Assembly (NCBI RefSeq): GCF_018531495.1
Contig: NZ_JAHDTI010000003.1
Location: forward strand, 1,054,001-1,118,000
DNA from: Nonomuraea sediminis
GTDB taxonomy: Bacteria; Actinomycetota; Actinomycetes; Streptosporangiales; Streptosporangiaceae
Reading direction: 5' to 3'
DNA: 64,000 bases
A program made the translations under genes and the position numbers. Positions 28,669-35,852 of this stretch are shown here, in pieces. Position 1 is the stretch's first letter; each line of letters starts with the position of its first letter. The notes below the pieces were generated by a model. That model searched no databases. It was not told the DNA's origin and saw nothing but the letters and a program-made list of their open reading frames with translations.

Positions 28669-29100
28669 GTGTCGAATCCCAGCGAGATGTTCCGGCGCTA
28701 CCTCAGCGCGATGGTGCTCAACAGCCTGGCCACGGCCGAGGCGGCCGGGCTTAACGCCACCGACTACTACGCGCTCAACCTGCTCGATCTGGCCGGTCCG
28801 CTCACCTCGGGCGAGCTGGCGATCCGCACCGGGCTGACCACGGGGGCCACCACCCGGCTCATCGACCGGCTGGAGAAGGCGGGTTGCGTGCGCAGGGTCC
28901 TGGATCCGGCCGACCGGCGCAAGGTCATCGTGGAGAGCGTGGGCACCCCGCCCGGGCTGGACAAGGTCCTGGAGGGCACGCGGCGACGGCTGGCCGAGGT
29001 GCTGATGAGCTACGACGAGGAGCAGCGGGCCGTGCTCTTCGACTACTTCGGCCGCGCGGCCACGGCCTACCAGGAGGCCACCGACGAGCTCAGATCGTGA
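28669..29100 (+). CDS. MarR-family regulator
   Basis: A 143-residue winged-helix protein. The recognition region is LTSGELAIRTGLTTGATTRLIDRLEKAGCVRRVLDPADRRKVIV (~45-85), with the DxRxxxV wing motif. MarR proteins bind DNA as dimers and release it on binding phenolic or lipophilic ligands. It starts at GTG 28669. It is divergent from the hydrolase at 28549, and the ~120-bp gap contains TGCAGTGTCTTGATTGATGCA, a possible binding site. It therefore probably controls the two-hydrolase operon. Its stop overlaps the converging metallo-beta-lactamase gene by 11 bases. Confidence 0.88.
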   Translation: MSNPSEMFRRYLSAMVLNSLATAEAAGLNATDYYALNLLDLAGPLTSGELAIRTGLTTGATTRLIDRLEKAGCVRRVLDPADRRKVIVESVGTPPGLDKVLEGTRRRLAEVLMSYDEEQRAVLFDYFGRAATAYQEATDELRS

Positions 29101-29824
29101 GCGGTTCGCCCGTCGCCAGCACGCGGACCTCGATCCCCTCGGGCACGGCGGCGGCGAAGCGCTCAGGCGTGCCGTCGTAGCCGAGCAGGAGCCTGTCGCG
29201 CACCCGTCCGGCGGTGAAGGCGTAGTGGATGGGCACCGCCACCCGCGGCCGCAGCACGGCGGTCAGCTCGGCGGCCTCCTCGGCGTTCATGACGACCTGT
29301 CGGTTGAGCGCGGGCCTGATGTACAGGCCGTTGACCGGCATCAGCGCCAGGTCGATCTCGGGGAAGCGCCTGGCGACCTCGTCCAGCTCGGGGATGCGCA
29401 TGGTGTCACCCCCGAAGAACACGGTCGTGCCGTCCTTCTCCACGACGAAGGTGACCTGCGGTACGGCATGCCTGGCGGGCGCCGCGGTGATCCGCGCCCC
29501 GGCGATCTCGACGCTCTCCCAGGCGTCCAGCTCGACCACGTGGGTGTAGCCCTTGTCCCGGGCCTGGTCGCCGATGCCCCGCTTGACCACCATCGGCACG
29601 TCCCGCGACGGATACGCGGCGAAGGCTTCCAGGTCGTAGTGGTCGTAATGGCCGTGCGTGGCCAGCACCCCGGCCAGCTCGGGCAGCTTGTCAGGGGTGC
29701 AGGCGAGCGGCTCGCCGTGCAGGTAGCCACGCCGCTCGGAGAACCACGGGTCGGTCAGGAAGGTCACCCCGTCGAAGTCGAGCAGCACGCACGAGTGGAC
29801 GACGCGGGTCAAGGTGAGGGACAC
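29090..29824 (-). CDS. MBL-fold metallo-hydrolase (UlaG-like)
   Basis: A 244-residue protein with a metallo-beta-lactamase fold. The metal motif HxHxDH is degenerate (THGHYDHYD, ~61-69, with His at 62, 64 and 67). Further ligand candidates are H115 in AAPARHAVPQ, D131 in FFGGDTMRI, and H218 in VPIHYAFT. The order resembles UlaG/RomA-type lactonases or phosphodiesterases; substrate unknown. The start is GTG 29824, because AAGGAG lies 6 bases upstream; an ORF extension to 29962 is open but lacks support. It is divergent from the TetR gene at 29892, with operator-like repeats between. Confidence 0.85.
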   Translation of the reverse strand: MSLTLTRVVHSCVLLDFDGVTFLTDPWFSERRGYLHGEPLACTPDKLPELAGVLATHGHYDHYDLEAFAAYPSRDVPMVVKRGIGDQARDKGYTHVVELDAWESVEIAGARITAAPARHAVPQVTFVVEKDGTTVFFGGDTMRIPELDEVARRFPEIDLALMPVNGLYIRPALNRQVVMNAEEAAELTAVLRPRVAVPIHYAFTAGRVRDRLLLGYDGTPERFAAAVPEGIEVRVLATGEPLTI

Positions 29825-29839
29825 GACGCGCTCCTTAGG

Positions 29840-29880
29840 TAGACACCCGTAAGTAGACGCCCATCTGCTGACATGTGTCA
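29840..29880. promoter_or_regulatory. Operator-like repeats between MBL hydrolase and TetR genes
   Basis: The 67-bp gap carries a direct repeat GTAGACACCC...GTAGACGCCC (from about 29840) and the palindrome TGACA-TG-TGTCA (29869-29880), twelve bases before the TetR start. AGGAGG precedes that ATG. Confidence 0.45.
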
Positions 29881-29891
29881 ATATAGGAGGC

Positions 29892-30491
29892 ATGCGGGAG
29901 AAGAACCGGCGCGGCGAGGGCTCGAGGCTGCGCGAGGAGTTGATCGAGGCCGCCGGCGGCATGATCGAGGATGCCTACGGCGCCGTGAGCGCGCCGGTGG
30001 ACGAGCTGCTGTCGCTGCGCGGGGTCGCCCGCGCGGTCGGCGCCGCGCCCCAGTCGGTCTACCTGCACTTCGGCGACAAGACCGAGCTGATCAGGGAGGT
30101 GATCGCGCGCCGCTTCCACGAGCTCGACCAGGCGATGGACACGGCCGCGGGCGCCACGCCCGCCTCGGCGCTGCGGGCGCGCTGCCTGGCCTACTGCGCG
30201 TGGGGGCTGGCCCATCCCGGGCACTACCGGCTGCTGTTCGAGTCGCGGGCCACGGCCCGCATCGGCGTCGGCTACGCCGACTCCCCCGGCGCGACCACCT
30301 TCGACGGGCTGCTGAAGGCGGTCTCGCCGCTGGTGCAGGGGGATCCGCACGCCGCGGCGACGAGCCTGTGGATCTCGCTGCACGGCATCGTCTCGCTACG
30401 CGTCAGCAAGCCCGGCTTCCCGTGGCCCCCGGTCGAGGACCTGGTCGACCGCGCCCTCGCGAGCCTCCAGCAGACGCCGCACCACCCGTAG
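29892..30491 (+). CDS. TetR-family regulator
   Basis: A 199-residue repressor. The helix-turn-helix includes LSLRGVARAVGAAPQSVYLHFGDKTELIREVI (~42-73). An N-terminal Arg/Lys/Glu-rich arm precedes it. The C-terminal ligand domain has the LAHPGHYRLLFESRA signature common in TetR proteins of the WHG/TetR_C_33-like group. It starts at ATG 29892 with AGGAGG 4 bases upstream. It is divergent from the MBL hydrolase and likely controls it. The next gene, an antitoxin, begins 23 bases after the stop but is functionally unrelated. Confidence 0.9.
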   Translation: MREKNRRGEGSRLREELIEAAGGMIEDAYGAVSAPVDELLSLRGVARAVGAAPQSVYLHFGDKTELIREVIARRFHELDQAMDTAAGATPASALRARCLAYCAWGLAHPGHYRLLFESRATARIGVGYADSPGATTFDGLLKAVSPLVQGDPHAAATSLWISLHGIVSLRVSKPGFPWPPVEDLVDRALASLQQTPHHP

Positions 30492-30514
30492 CACATCCGT
30501 TGTACGTTCGAGCT

Positions 30515-30805
30515 ATGGCGGCGCACTCGGATTTTCCGGAGATACCGCAGCGCGAGCTGCGCAATCACGTGAGCCGCGTCCTTCGGGACGTACGCGAGGG
30601 ACACGCGTTCACGATCACCGTGGACGGGGCACCGATCGCCGACCTCGTTCCTCATCGAGCGGCGCACCGACGTACCTTCGTCCCGCGAGACGAGGTCCTG
30701 GCCGCATTCCGCGGCTTGACGGGTCCGGTCTCCAGTGAGCCGGTGGATGACACCATCTACGATCCCTACGACCGCGCGCACCGCCGCGGAGAATTTGCGC
30801 CGTGA
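30515..30805 (+). CDS. Antitoxin of a VapBC-type module (Phd/YefM-like)
   Basis: A 96-residue protein. Residues ~8-48 (IPQRELRNHVSRVLRDVREGHAFTITVDGAPIADLVPH) form the Phd/YefM DNA-binding and dimer fold. The C-terminal part (TIYDPYDRAHRRGEFAP) is the disordered region that would wrap the toxin. Antitoxins of this type neutralise the toxin and repress their own promoter. The stop codon overlaps the toxin start (GTGA at 30802-30805), the usual translationally coupled arrangement. It begins at ATG 30515. The frame is open upstream, but that part is a shadow of the TetR gene. Confidence 0.9.
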   Translation: MAAHSDFPEIPQRELRNHVSRVLRDVREGHAFTITVDGAPIADLVPHRAAHRRTFVPRDEVLAAFRGLTGPVSSEPVDDTIYDPYDRAHRRGEFAP

Positions 30806-31239
30806 TACGCATCGAGGTTGCGCCCGAACGAGGGTTGATCGACACAAATATGCTGATCCTTCTGGACGAACTCAACGTCACCGAGCTACCGGCAGAGATC
30901 GTCATCAGGGCGGTGACGATGGCGGAGCTCGCCGCGGGCCCGCATTTCGCCACTGACCCCGACGAGCGCGCCAAGCGCATCGAGCGCCTGCAGAACGCCG
31001 AAGCGCTCTTCGACCCGCTCCCCTTCGACACTCGTGCCGCCCGGCGCTACGGCCACATCGTGGCCGCGACCATTGCCGCCGGGCGTAATCCGAAACCGCG
31101 CAGAGTGGACCTGATGATCGCGGCAATCGCCTCCGTCAATCAGCTCCCTCTCTACACGGTCAATCCTGATGACTTCAAGGATCTGGATTCTCTCGTCCCC
31201 GTCTTTCCTGTCACGCATCCGGACGCGCGCCCGCGGTGA
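30802..31239 (+). CDS. PIN-domain toxin (VapC-like)
   Basis: A 145-residue PIN-domain ribonuclease. The acidic metal-binding residues are visible as D14 in GLIDTN, E42 in TMAELA, D101 in RRVDLMIAA and D122 in NPDDF. VapC toxins cleave specific tRNAs or rRNA at single sites, using Mg2+, and stop translation when the antitoxin is degraded. GTG 30802 overlaps the antitoxin stop by four bases. The target RNA cannot be inferred. The stop is three bases from the converging ArsR-SRPBCC gene. Confidence 0.9.
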   Translation: MIRIEVAPERGLIDTNMLILLDELNVTELPAEIVIRAVTMAELAAGPHFATDPDERAKRIERLQNAEALFDPLPFDTRAARRYGHIVAATIAAGRNPKPRRVDLMIAAIASVNQLPLYTVNPDDFKDLDSLVPVFPVTHPDARPR

Positions 31240-31242
31240 TGG

Positions 31243-32043
31243 TCAGTCACCCTCGGACTCGAGCAGGCTCTTCAGGTCGGACAGGATCTGCGGCCAGCCC
31301 TGGGTGATGGCCCGCAGGACCTTGCTGCCCGGCTCGAAGCCGTCGTGCACCACGGTGAGCTTGACCTGGTCGCCGACCGGCTCGAGGGTGAAGGTCACCT
31401 TCGAGCGCGGCTCGGCGGCGAACTCGGCCAGCCGGTCGTCGTCGAAGCCCGCCCGCTTGGCCCATTCGGGGGTGAAGGTGTGCCAGGTGTAGGACAGCCT
31501 GGTGTAGGGCTCGGACTCCAGGACGACCTGCTCCGGGTCCTCGATCCTGCCCTCGCGCTCCTCCCAGGCCATCGCCGATCCCGGCTTCCAGTCGGTGTGG
31601 AAGGTGACGCCCCAGTAGCGGCTGGTGAAGGCGGGCTCGGTCAGCGCGCGCCAGAGCCGCTCCGGGGTGGTTCTGATGTAGGTCGTGTAGACGAACTCGG
31701 TGTCGCCCATGCTCTCGTCCTCCAGTGCCGTCTTGAGGTCGGCGAGTGCCTGCACCCGGGCGCGGTCGTACTGGTTGATCCAGCGCTCGGCGATCGCGTT
31801 GATCGGCTCGGCGTTGAGGTAGTGCAGCTTCTCCCTGCCCCGCCACACGGTCGTGACCAGGTTGGCCGCCTCGAGCAGCGCCAGATGCTTGCTCACCGAC
31901 TGCCGGGCCATGTCCAGCCCTGCGCACAGCTCGCGCAGGGTCTGCCCGTTGCGCGCGTTCAGGCTGTCGAGCAGCCGTGTGGCATACGAAAACGACTCCG
32001 CCCCACATGGGTGGAGCGGAGTCGTAACGGCGGGATGCGTCAC
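31243..32043 (-). CDS. ArsR-SRPBCC (AHSA1) fusion protein, 5' end doubtful
   Basis: An ORF of 266 residues. An ArsR-type winged helix (~28-95; TLRELCAGLDMARQSVSKHLALLEAANLVTTVWRGREKLHYLN) is fused to a SRPBCC/START-like AHSA1 domain (~112-262) that binds hydrophobic ligands. Such fusions act as ligand-responsive repressors. The N-terminus is odd: family members have an extra helix (LADPTRR-like), here replaced by a sequence from GTG 32043 whose codons 7-17 are a strong terminator hairpin read on the same strand. After the hairpin there is no in-frame ATG, GTG or TTG before the helix-turn-helix. The gene may be 5'-truncated. Confidence 0.72.
   Translation of the reverse strand: MTHPAVTTPLHPCGAESFSYATRLLDSLNARNGQTLRELCAGLDMARQSVSKHLALLEAANLVTTVWRGREKLHYLNAEPINAIAERWINQYDRARVQALADLKTALEDESMGDTEFVYTTYIRTTPERLWRALTEPAFTSRYWGVTFHTDWKPGSAMAWEEREGRIEDPEQVVLESEPYTRLSYTWHTFTPEWAKRAGFDDDRLAEFAAEPRSKVTFTLEPVGDQVKLTVVHDGFEPGSKVLRAITQGWPQILSDLKSLLESEGD
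31989..32024 (-). terminator. Intrinsic terminator of the tmsB-like gene
   Basis: A 13-bp stem with one mismatch (CGACTCCGC and CCAC against GTGG and GCGGAGTCG, tetraloop ATGG), followed on the minus strand by TTTT. It lies about 100 bases after the methyltransferase stop and inside the annotated start of the ArsR-SRPBCC ORF. Confidence 0.88.
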
Positions 32044-32065
32044 CCTTCAGGAGTAGCGTCTCCCT

Positions 32066-32113
32066 GGAGGCGCTCAGCCGAAGTGCGGCGACCGGCGGTT
32101 GCGGCGGCTTGCC
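32066..32113 (+). repeat. Partial copy of dispersed intergenic repeat
   Basis: GAGGCGCTCAGCCGAAGTGCGGCGACC then GCGGCGGCTTGCCGTAACAG matches the right half of the repeat at 46359-46445 (CTCAGCCGGAGTGCGGCGGGCGGCTTGCCGTAC). It lies just beyond the tmsB-like stop. Confidence 0.5.
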
Positions 32114-32125
32114 GTAACAGAGTCC

Positions 32126-33385
32126 TTACGGCCAGGTGACCGAGGGACGGAGAGGAACACCAGACCCGCCGGTGTCGTCGAGTTTGACGCCGAGGACCTG
32201 GTGGAGCTGGATCTTGTTGCGCTCGAAGCCGACGATGCAGCCGGCCATGTACAGCGCCCAGACGCGGGCCGTGCCGAGGCCGACCTCCTGGACGGCGTCC
32301 GCCCAGTTGGCGTCCAGGTTGTCGCACCAGTGGCGCAGCGTCTTGGCGTAGTGCTCGCGCAGGTTCTCCTCGTGGCGGATCTCGAAGCCGAGGTCCTCCA
32401 TCTGCCTGACCAGCCAGCCCACCGACTCCAGCTCGCCGTCGGGGAAGACGTAGCGGTTGATGAAGCCGCCCTTGTTGAAGGTCTTCTCCGTGCCCGTCGG
32501 CCGGGTGATGCAGTGGTTGAGCAGGCGCCCGCCCTGCTTGAGCTTGCCGTACAGGAACTCGAAGTAGGACGGCACGTTGGCCTTGCCGATGTGCTCGGTG
32601 AGGCCGATCGAGCTGACCGCGTCGAAGCCGGTCTCGGAGACGTCGCGGTAGTCCATGTGGCGGACCTCCGCCAGGTCCTCCAGGCCCGCCTCCTTGATGG
32701 CGCGCTGGGCATACTCGGCCTGCTGCTTGGACAGCGTGACGCCGAGTGCCTTGACGCCGTAGTGCTTGGCGGCGTGCATGACCATGCCGCCCCAGCCGCA
32801 ACCGACGTCGAGCAGGCGCATGCCGGGCTCGAGGCCGAGCTTCTTGGCGACCAGGTCGAACTTGGTGAACTGCGCCTCCTCCAGCGAGGAGGCTTCCTCG
32901 GGGAAGACCGCGCAGGTGTAGGCCATGGACGGGCCGAGCACCCACTCGTAGAAGCGGTTGGACACGTCGTAGTGGTGGTGGATCGCCTCGGCGTCACGCT
33001 GCTTGGCGTGACGGGAGCCGAGCCTGGCCAGCGCGCTCTGGCGCATCTCCTGCGGGGGCGGCGGCACCCGCATCAGGAGCGGCTTCATCCCCAGCGACCG
33101 CACAGCGTCCGCCTTTTCGCGGAAACTCAGGTCGTTGGTGGTGATGTTCCACATCCGGTCGAGCAGGGTGTACATGTCGCCCTGCACGTTGAGATGACCG
33201 GAGATGTAGGCCCTGGCGAGGCCGAGCTCGCCAGGCGCCTGCGCGAGGTAGGCCACCGCGATGGGTGACTTCACCTCGATCGTGATGTCCGCCCCGTCCG
33301 GACCCGCCTTGCTGCCGTCATAGGCATGGAACGCGATGTTGGTGTTCGCACCAACGATCTTCTCGAAGATGGTTGCAAGCGCCAT
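32126..33385 (-). CDS. tmsB: Cyclopropane-fatty-acid-synthase-type methyltransferase, probable 10-methyl lipid synthesis (TmsB/BfaB-like)
   Basis: A 419-residue SAM-dependent methyltransferase of the CFA synthase family. An N-terminal domain (~1-125) precedes the SAM fold with LLDVGCGWGGM (~190-200) and the lipid-site region SIGLTEHIGKANVPSYFEF (~265-283). The family methylates the double bond of unsaturated phospholipid acyl chains. It lies three bases after an FAD oxidoreductase gene. The same two-gene arrangement, called tmsA/tmsB or bfaA/bfaB in mycobacteria and other actinomycetes, makes 10-methyl branched fatty acids: this enzyme would form the 10-methylene intermediate. The symbol rests on that context. 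A strong terminator follows. Confidence 0.88.
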   Translation of the reverse strand: MALATIFEKIVGANTNIAFHAYDGSKAGPDGADITIEVKSPIAVAYLAQAPGELGLARAYISGHLNVQGDMYTLLDRMWNITTNDLSFREKADAVRSLGMKPLLMRVPPPPQEMRQSALARLGSRHAKQRDAEAIHHHYDVSNRFYEWVLGPSMAYTCAVFPEEASSLEEAQFTKFDLVAKKLGLEPGMRLLDVGCGWGGMVMHAAKHYGVKALGVTLSKQQAEYAQRAIKEAGLEDLAEVRHMDYRDVSETGFDAVSSIGLTEHIGKANVPSYFEFLYGKLKQGGRLLNHCITRPTGTEKTFNKGGFINRYVFPDGELESVGWLVRQMEDLGFEIRHEENLREHYAKTLRHWCDNLDANWADAVQEVGLGTARVWALYMAGCIVGFERNKIQLHQVLGVKLDDTGGSGVPLRPSVTWP

Positions 33386-33388
33386 CTG

Positions 33389-34750
33389 TCACCTTCCCCG
33401 CACACACTTGTCGTACAGGTCCAGCAGGCGACCGTTCGGGTCGTATTCCCGCTTGACCGGCCAGTAAGCATCGCCGTTGTACAGCTGCCAGAACTGCTCA
33501 CGGGCGTAGAAAGAGGTCGAGTAGAGCGACTTGTGCCCGTCGAGGTCGTGCACGGCGTTCTCGATGAGCCGGTTGTAGTAACCGTCGAACTGGCCGCGCG
33601 GCAGCGGAACCATGCCCCAGAAGCCGAAGTTGACGTACAGCTTGCCCGGCTCGAGCGGATACAGCGGCCAGCGCGAGCCGGCCTTCAGCGGGCACATCCA
33701 CACCGGCGTCATGCCCACCTTGTCGTGGAAGAACTCCAGGAACGCCGCGCCGCGTTCGATCGGCACCTCCACGTCCTGGATCACCGACTCCGACACCGGG
33801 CGCCCGGCCCAGCGGTCGACGCGGGCGGTCACGCCGTACTTGCGGTCGAGGGCGACCAGCCTGCGGTAGAAGTCGGAGCGCATGTAGCGGCGCGGCATGA
33901 GCGAGCGCACGACCGGCTGCTGCACGCCGAAGGCGCGCGAGCACCAGAACCAGTCGGTGTCCCAGCGCCACAGGTAGTCGCGGACGGTCAGCCAGTCGCG
34001 CTTACGCTTCCTGATCGACTGGTAGTAGATCCGCATGCCGGTGTAGTCGGAGACGTACGGCGCGCGGTCGGAGAAGCGGCCCACCGTGAGGTACATCTCG
34101 TCGGGGGTGAAGAACACCCCGTCCACGAAGTCGACCGGCTGGCCGTCGTGCTCCATCCCGTCGCAGATCTCCTGCATGGCCAGCATGCACTTGTCCACGT
34201 CGGTGAACTTGACGTGCGTGAGGTGCACGAACGGCTGGACCTTGCGAAGCCTGATCTTGATGCGGAGCGCGTAGCCGAGCGTGCCGTAGGAGTTCGGGAA
34301 CGACCGGAACAGGTCGCTGTGCTCGTTGTCCTCGCGCGCCACGATGATGCGCCCGTCGCCGGTGAGGATCTCCAGTTCCTCCACCGACTCGTGCGGCAGC
34401 CCGTCGCGGAAGCTGGTCGACTCGATGCCCAGCCCGGTGACCGCGCCGCCCAGCGTGATCGTCTTCAGCTGCGGCACCACGTACGGCATGAGCCCGTACG
34501 GCAGCGTGGCGTCGACCAGGTGCTCGTAGGTCGTCATGCCCTGGACCTCGGCCGTCATGGAGACCGGGTCGACGCTGATGACCTCGTCGAGGTCCCTTGC
34601 CGACAGTCTGGCCGTCTTGCCCGCGTCACGGAACCTGAACAGGTTCGAGGTGGCCTTGGCCAGGCGGGGCGCGGCGTCGCCGGGAATCTCGGCGTACGAC
34701 TGCCGGATCTGCTCTACTGCCCGTTGGTGTGTCGACATCGATGTCGCCAC
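33389..34750 (-). CDS. tmsA: FAD-binding oxidoreductase, probable 10-methylene lipid reductase (TmsA/BfaA-like)
   Basis: A 453-residue flavoprotein of the VAO/DprE1-like fold. The N-terminal FAD region includes VDPVSMTAEVQGMTTYEHLVDATLPYGLMPYVVPQLKTITLGGAVTGLGIESTSFRDG (~60-117) with the GG(A/x)V...G loop. The C-terminal half is rich in aromatic residues (DWFWCSRAFG, KLYVNFGFWGMVPLPRGQF). Beside a CFA-type methyltransferase (three-base gap), it would reduce the 10-methylene group to a 10-methyl branch with NADPH. 10-methyl fatty acids are typical of Streptosporangiales membranes. The start at 34750 may be shifted to 34738 (MSTHQ). Its promoter lies in the 118-bp gap upstream. Confidence 0.85.
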   Translation of the reverse strand: MATSMSTHQRAVEQIRQSYAEIPGDAAPRLAKATSNLFRFRDAGKTARLSARDLDEVISVDPVSMTAEVQGMTTYEHLVDATLPYGLMPYVVPQLKTITLGGAVTGLGIESTSFRDGLPHESVEELEILTGDGRIIVAREDNEHSDLFRSFPNSYGTLGYALRIKIRLRKVQPFVHLTHVKFTDVDKCMLAMQEICDGMEHDGQPVDFVDGVFFTPDEMYLTVGRFSDRAPYVSDYTGMRIYYQSIRKRKRDWLTVRDYLWRWDTDWFWCSRAFGVQQPVVRSLMPRRYMRSDFYRRLVALDRKYGVTARVDRWAGRPVSESVIQDVEVPIERGAAFLEFFHDKVGMTPVWMCPLKAGSRWPLYPLEPGKLYVNFGFWGMVPLPRGQFDGYYNRLIENAVHDLDGHKSLYSTSFYAREQFWQLYNGDAYWPVKREYDPNGRLLDLYDKCVRGR

Positions 34751-34868
34751 GGAAGCACCCCCTTGAGCTGGTAGAGATCGTCCGTAAGACCGTATCTCCC
34801 CAAAACACGACAGAACAGACCGGGGTGGTTAAAGGCACGAAAACTCATCATCGTGCCAGGTGATAACC

Positions 34869-35852
34869 CTACGCGGAGGGCGAACCGCCAAACTTCCTGG
34901 TGATCACCGGTGACACCCCGTTCACCACGTGCTCGACAGGCCGGCCTTCGAGCGCCGCGGTGAGATTGGCCATCGTAGCGGCGAGCAGCCGTCCGGTGGA
35001 GGCGGGGGTGACGCCCGCGACGTGCGGAGACAGCAAGATCCGATCGAGCTTGCGCAAAGGGTCGTCGATCGGCAGCGGCTCGGCGTCGAACACGTCCAGC
35101 GCGGCGCCGCCCAGGTGCGCCGACTCGATCGCGGCGACCAGCGCGGCCTGGTCGACGACGCCGCCCCTGGCCGCGTTGACCAACAGCGCGCCCTCCTTCA
35201 TCCGCCTGGCGTCGATCATGCCTCTGGTCTCCTCCGACAGCGCGATCACCACGACCAGCACGTCGGACTCGGCGACCAGGCCGTCCAGCGGGGTGTAGCC
35301 GGGCTCGTCGCGCGGCGTGCGCGTCCAGTAGGCCACCTGGCAGCCGAGCGCCTCGAACAGCCGCTTGCAGATCGCCCCGATCGGCCCGAACCCGACGATG
35401 CCCACCCGCGAGCCCGCCAGCTCCCTCGGGCGCAGCTGCTGCTGCGGCCACTCCCCCGCGCGGACGGCGGCGTCGGCCTCGCCGAGCTTGCGGGCCAGCG
35501 ACAGCGTGGCGGCCAGGCACCACTCGGCCACCGAGGTGGCGTTCACCCCCGCGGTGTTGGCCAGCGGCACCCCGGCCGCGGCCAGCGCGTCCAGGTCGTG
35601 GCCCTCCACGCCCACCGCGGGCTGCTGCACGAACGCCAGCCTGGGCGCGGCCGCGACCGCCTCGGCGTCCAGCGCCAGCGCGCCCGACCAGTCGCCGAGC
35701 ACGATCTCGGCCTCGGCCAGCCCTTCGAGCAGGCTGTCCCGATCACGGGCGGCGGGGAAACGCACCTCCACCCGCTCGCCGAGGGGAGCCAGGACGGCCC
35801 GCATCAGGTCCTCGGGCAGCGGCGGCAGGGCCAGGAGGTTCCAGGGGGTCAT
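34869..35852 (-). CDS. D-isomer-specific 2-hydroxyacid dehydrogenase
   Basis: A 327-residue NAD(P)-dependent dehydrogenase reducing 2-keto acids to D-2-hydroxy acids. The NAD-binding motif is VGIVGFGPIGAICKRLFEALG (~150-170). The catalytic Arg/Glu/His set appears as NAARGGVVDQAAL (R about 238), DVFDAEPLP (E about 267) and LSPHVAGVT (H about 286). The ATG at 35852 overlaps the upstream kinase stop (ATGA), so the two are translationally coupled; the longer open frame to 36248 is a shadow of the kinase gene. The substrate is unknown. Pairing with a Ser/Thr kinase is unusual and may mean shared expression only. Confidence 0.9.
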   Translation of the reverse strand: MTPWNLLALPPLPEDLMRAVLAPLGERVEVRFPAARDRDSLLEGLAEAEIVLGDWSGALALDAEAVAAAPRLAFVQQPAVGVEGHDLDALAAAGVPLANTAGVNATSVAEWCLAATLSLARKLGEADAAVRAGEWPQQQLRPRELAGSRVGIVGFGPIGAICKRLFEALGCQVAYWTRTPRDEPGYTPLDGLVAESDVLVVVIALSEETRGMIDARRMKEGALLVNAARGGVVDQAALVAAIESAHLGGAALDVFDAEPLPIDDPLRKLDRILLSPHVAGVTPASTGRLLAATMANLTAALEGRPVEHVVNGVSPVITRKFGGSPSA

